The notes below the pieces were generated by a model. It worked only from the letters and a program-made list of their open reading frames with translations, ran no database searches and had not been told where the DNA came from. 40,369 nucleotides of DNA from Phytophthora quininea (taxonomy: Eukaryota; Oomycota; Peronosporomycetes; Peronosporales; Peronosporaceae): assembly GCA_011947345.1 (NCBI GenBank), contig JAAVTG010000770.1, positions 1 to 40,369 of the forward strand, written 5' to 3'. Every line of letters begins with the position of its first letter. Position 1 is the first letter of the stretch. Positions 38,751-40,369 of this stretch are shown here, piece by piece. A program made the translations under genes and the position numbers.

Positions 38751-40369
38751 ATGAAGTTCCTCGTCCTGGGCGCCATCGGCGCAGCCGCTGCCATCTCCCA
38801 GACCTGGTTGTACTTCAGATCAAGCTCACTCCTCGACTCGGCGTTGCTGCTGCTTGACGACCGCGGCGACTGCGCAGCCCAAAGCAACTTCCTACTTCCT
38901 CCGTGCTCAGTATCCAGCACTCGGCGGACCGCGCCAGTGAGATTGAGTTCATGGCCACCAACCTCGCCAACGAGCCGCGAGCGTGGCCCATCCACGGAGA
39001 CATGCTGCCTGTGTACATGGGGCCCGTGGCGCGTCCAGGCTCCGTGGCCGAGCAGCTCCAGAATCAAGATCTGATGGCACTCAGCAATCTCAAACCCGAC
39101 ACTCCAGAGCTGATGGCCGCGCTGGCCGCTCGCTGGATGCCGCAGCTCAACTCGGTCGACGCCTACACGCGCTTCTACGAGCTGTTCCACCCCGTCGTGG
39201 ACGCGCCGCTGGCTGCCAAGGAATACGGGGACGCTGCCTTCGGGGCGGAACGTCTCAGTCTGCGCGGGTTCAACCTGCGCGCCATCCGCCAAGACGACGC
39301 CGACCCAGAGGACGCCACGCTGACGACAGCTCGAGTGGCCCAAGTGTGCGGCATTGGCGCCACCGTGCGGTCCCTGCGCGTCGACAAGAAGCTGTATGTC
39401 GTGGACCTCTCCACCATCGGACACTGGGGAACTCCACCGCACCCACAGTCGAGTCGCCCTCCACACCAGCCGAGAGTCACCCGCAAAAGTATTTGCCGTC
39501 GGTCATCGGCTACTTCTGCTTCAACGACGGGCAGCTCCTACCGCTCGCCATCAAGCTGCTGGACTCGGGTCTCACGTACACACCGTTCGACTCGGCCGAC
39601 GAGTGGCAGCTCGCCAAGACGGCTCTCAACGCCGCCGAGAGCACGTACCAGCAGATGCAGCACTTCTCCGAGAGCCACACGCTGTCGATCCCCATCCGCG
39701 TTGAGCTCTATCGATCGTTCGCCGCCGCGCACCCGGTGAGGGCCCTGCTCATGCAGCACTTCAAGCTGGACTTTGGGCTGGAGCAGCAGGCGGGGATCGT
39801 GCTCTTTAACACGTCGACTCCGCTGGATCAGACGTTCGGCATTGGTGCGGCAGGGTGTGTGCGTCTATTGGAGAACCAGCGCAAGTACATCTCGCTACTG
39901 GACGACGTCTACAGCGACGTGAAGGCGCGCGGGATCCAGCAGCTGCCGCAAGTACGTGGCGTACGGTAAACTCCACCACAACGCCATCACTCGCTTTGTC
40001 AGCGGATATCTCAACGTCTACTACCCCGACGACGACGCGGTCAAGGCGGACGTGGAGCTGCAGCAGTGGGCCGCTGCCTGCGCCGACATCCCGCACTTGC
40101 ACGACTTCCCGGCGGCTTTCGACGGCAAGAAGCAACTGCATCATCTCCTGACAAGACTCGTGTACCAAAGTGTCGTCAAGCACCACGCCATGAACGGAGA
40201 GGTGACGTGGACCACGGTGGCCATGCCGTACAGCGCCGCTGCGCTCTGGAAGCCGCTGCCGGACCGTAAAGAGCGCGACGGCCACGCCAAGGTGGACGTG
40301 TTCAGCTATCTGCAGCCGAGAGAGCTGTTCCCGGCGATGGTCTTCCTCAGTGCGCTGTTCAACCGCCCG
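38751..40369 (+). CDS. Lipoxygenase, 3' end off the window
   Basis: Probably oxygenates polyunsaturated fatty acids. The N-terminus is hydrophobic (MKFLVLGAIGAAAAIS), a signal peptide or anchor. Frame breaks: CC at 38891 (one base), GGGG at 39426-39429 (one base), and a +1/-2 shift at about 39946-39950. Family landmarks: FGAERLSLRGFNLRAI (the F..QRL.G.NP region), YLPSVIGYFCFNDGQLLPLAIKL, then the iron-ligand pair H-x4-H in QHFSESH followed by AAAHPVRALLMQHF, GIGAAGCVRLLE, ITRFVSGYLNVYYPDDDAV, LHHLLTRLVYQSVVKHHAMN (second ligand region) and TTVAMPY. At least 540 residues lie in the window; the C-terminal Ile ligand is outside. No PLAT domain is evident. Confidence 0.82.

Larger units (their letters stand above)
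37434..38772. repeat. Right arm of the ~1.35 kb inverted duplication (partner 7311-8665)
   Basis: Contains the START-FYVE edge, palindrome, secreted-protein gene and the lipoxygenase promoter with its first codons. Here the lipoxygenase gene continues, so this is likely the source copy. Confidence 0.93.

Noticed and set aside
1..40369. Programmed frameshifting as an explanation for the many frame breaks
   Set aside because: The breaks occur in many unrelated genes, in different runs, without a common slippery site or downstream structure.
1..40369. tRNA, rRNA, CRISPR arrays or intact transposons
   Set aside because: None was recognised on either strand.

Overview
The window looks like nuclear DNA of a plant-associated oomycete, most likely Phytophthora or a close relative. 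Reasons: (i) three intact genes and one decayed gene for AA17 lytic polysaccharide monooxygenases, a family described from oomycetes; (ii) short introns (about 56-124 nt) with GT..AG ends in compact, GC-rich genes; (iii) start-proximal elements resembling the oomycete initiator GCTCATTYYNCAWTTT; (iv) a START-FYVE protein and a Cys/His repeat protein of the type often labelled WRKY19-like in oomycete annotations. All of this is inferred from sequence alone.

Layout. 1-7.0 kb is a dense housekeeping block: metallophosphoesterase (-), ZCCHC9-like zinc-knuckle protein (+), a membrane protein (-), a CaMK-like kinase (+), a small CxxC protein (+) and the splicing factor WBP11 (+). 7.0-8.7 kb holds a START-FYVE gene tail fragment and an inverted copy of a small secreted-protein gene. 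8.7-12.4 kb carries a broken SSU72-like gene, unidentified exon-like stretches and MCM9 (-). 14.5-15.9 kb is the Cys/His repeat gene. 16.4-22.9 kb is the AA17 cluster (three genes on -, one pseudogene on +) with a recent direct segmental duplication. 23.6-34.5 kb is a second housekeeping block: SANT-like protein (-), NUFIP-type multi-zinc-finger protein (+), AP-2 sigma (-), COPI beta-prime (+) and a profilin-like protein (+). 35.0-40.4 kb has the START-FYVE gene, the second copy of the secreted-protein gene, and a lipoxygenase that runs off the right edge.

Two themes cut across the window. First, about twenty conserved reading frames are interrupted by one missing base, mostly inside a short mononucleotide run. 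In every complete gene checked, adding these bases makes the spliced length divisible by three. This points to residual assembly errors more than to mass pseudogenisation, so these genes are annotated as whole genes with the break positions given. Second, the accessory parts are built from duplicated pieces: a ~1.35 kb inverted pair 29 kb apart (secreted-protein gene plus lipoxygenase promoter), a ~0.89 kb direct pair (promoter of one AA17 gene plus the 3' part of another), and several START-FYVE gene-tail fragments. These duplications leave promoters without genes, facing other genes in antisense.

Functionally, the housekeeping genes cover RNA processing (ZCCHC9-like, WBP11, NUFIP-type), DNA repair (MCM9) and vesicle traffic (AP-2 sigma, COPI beta-prime). 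The accessory genes (AA17 oxidases, small secreted protein, lipoxygenase with a hydrophobic N-terminus) look like a secreted, host- or cell-wall-directed set.
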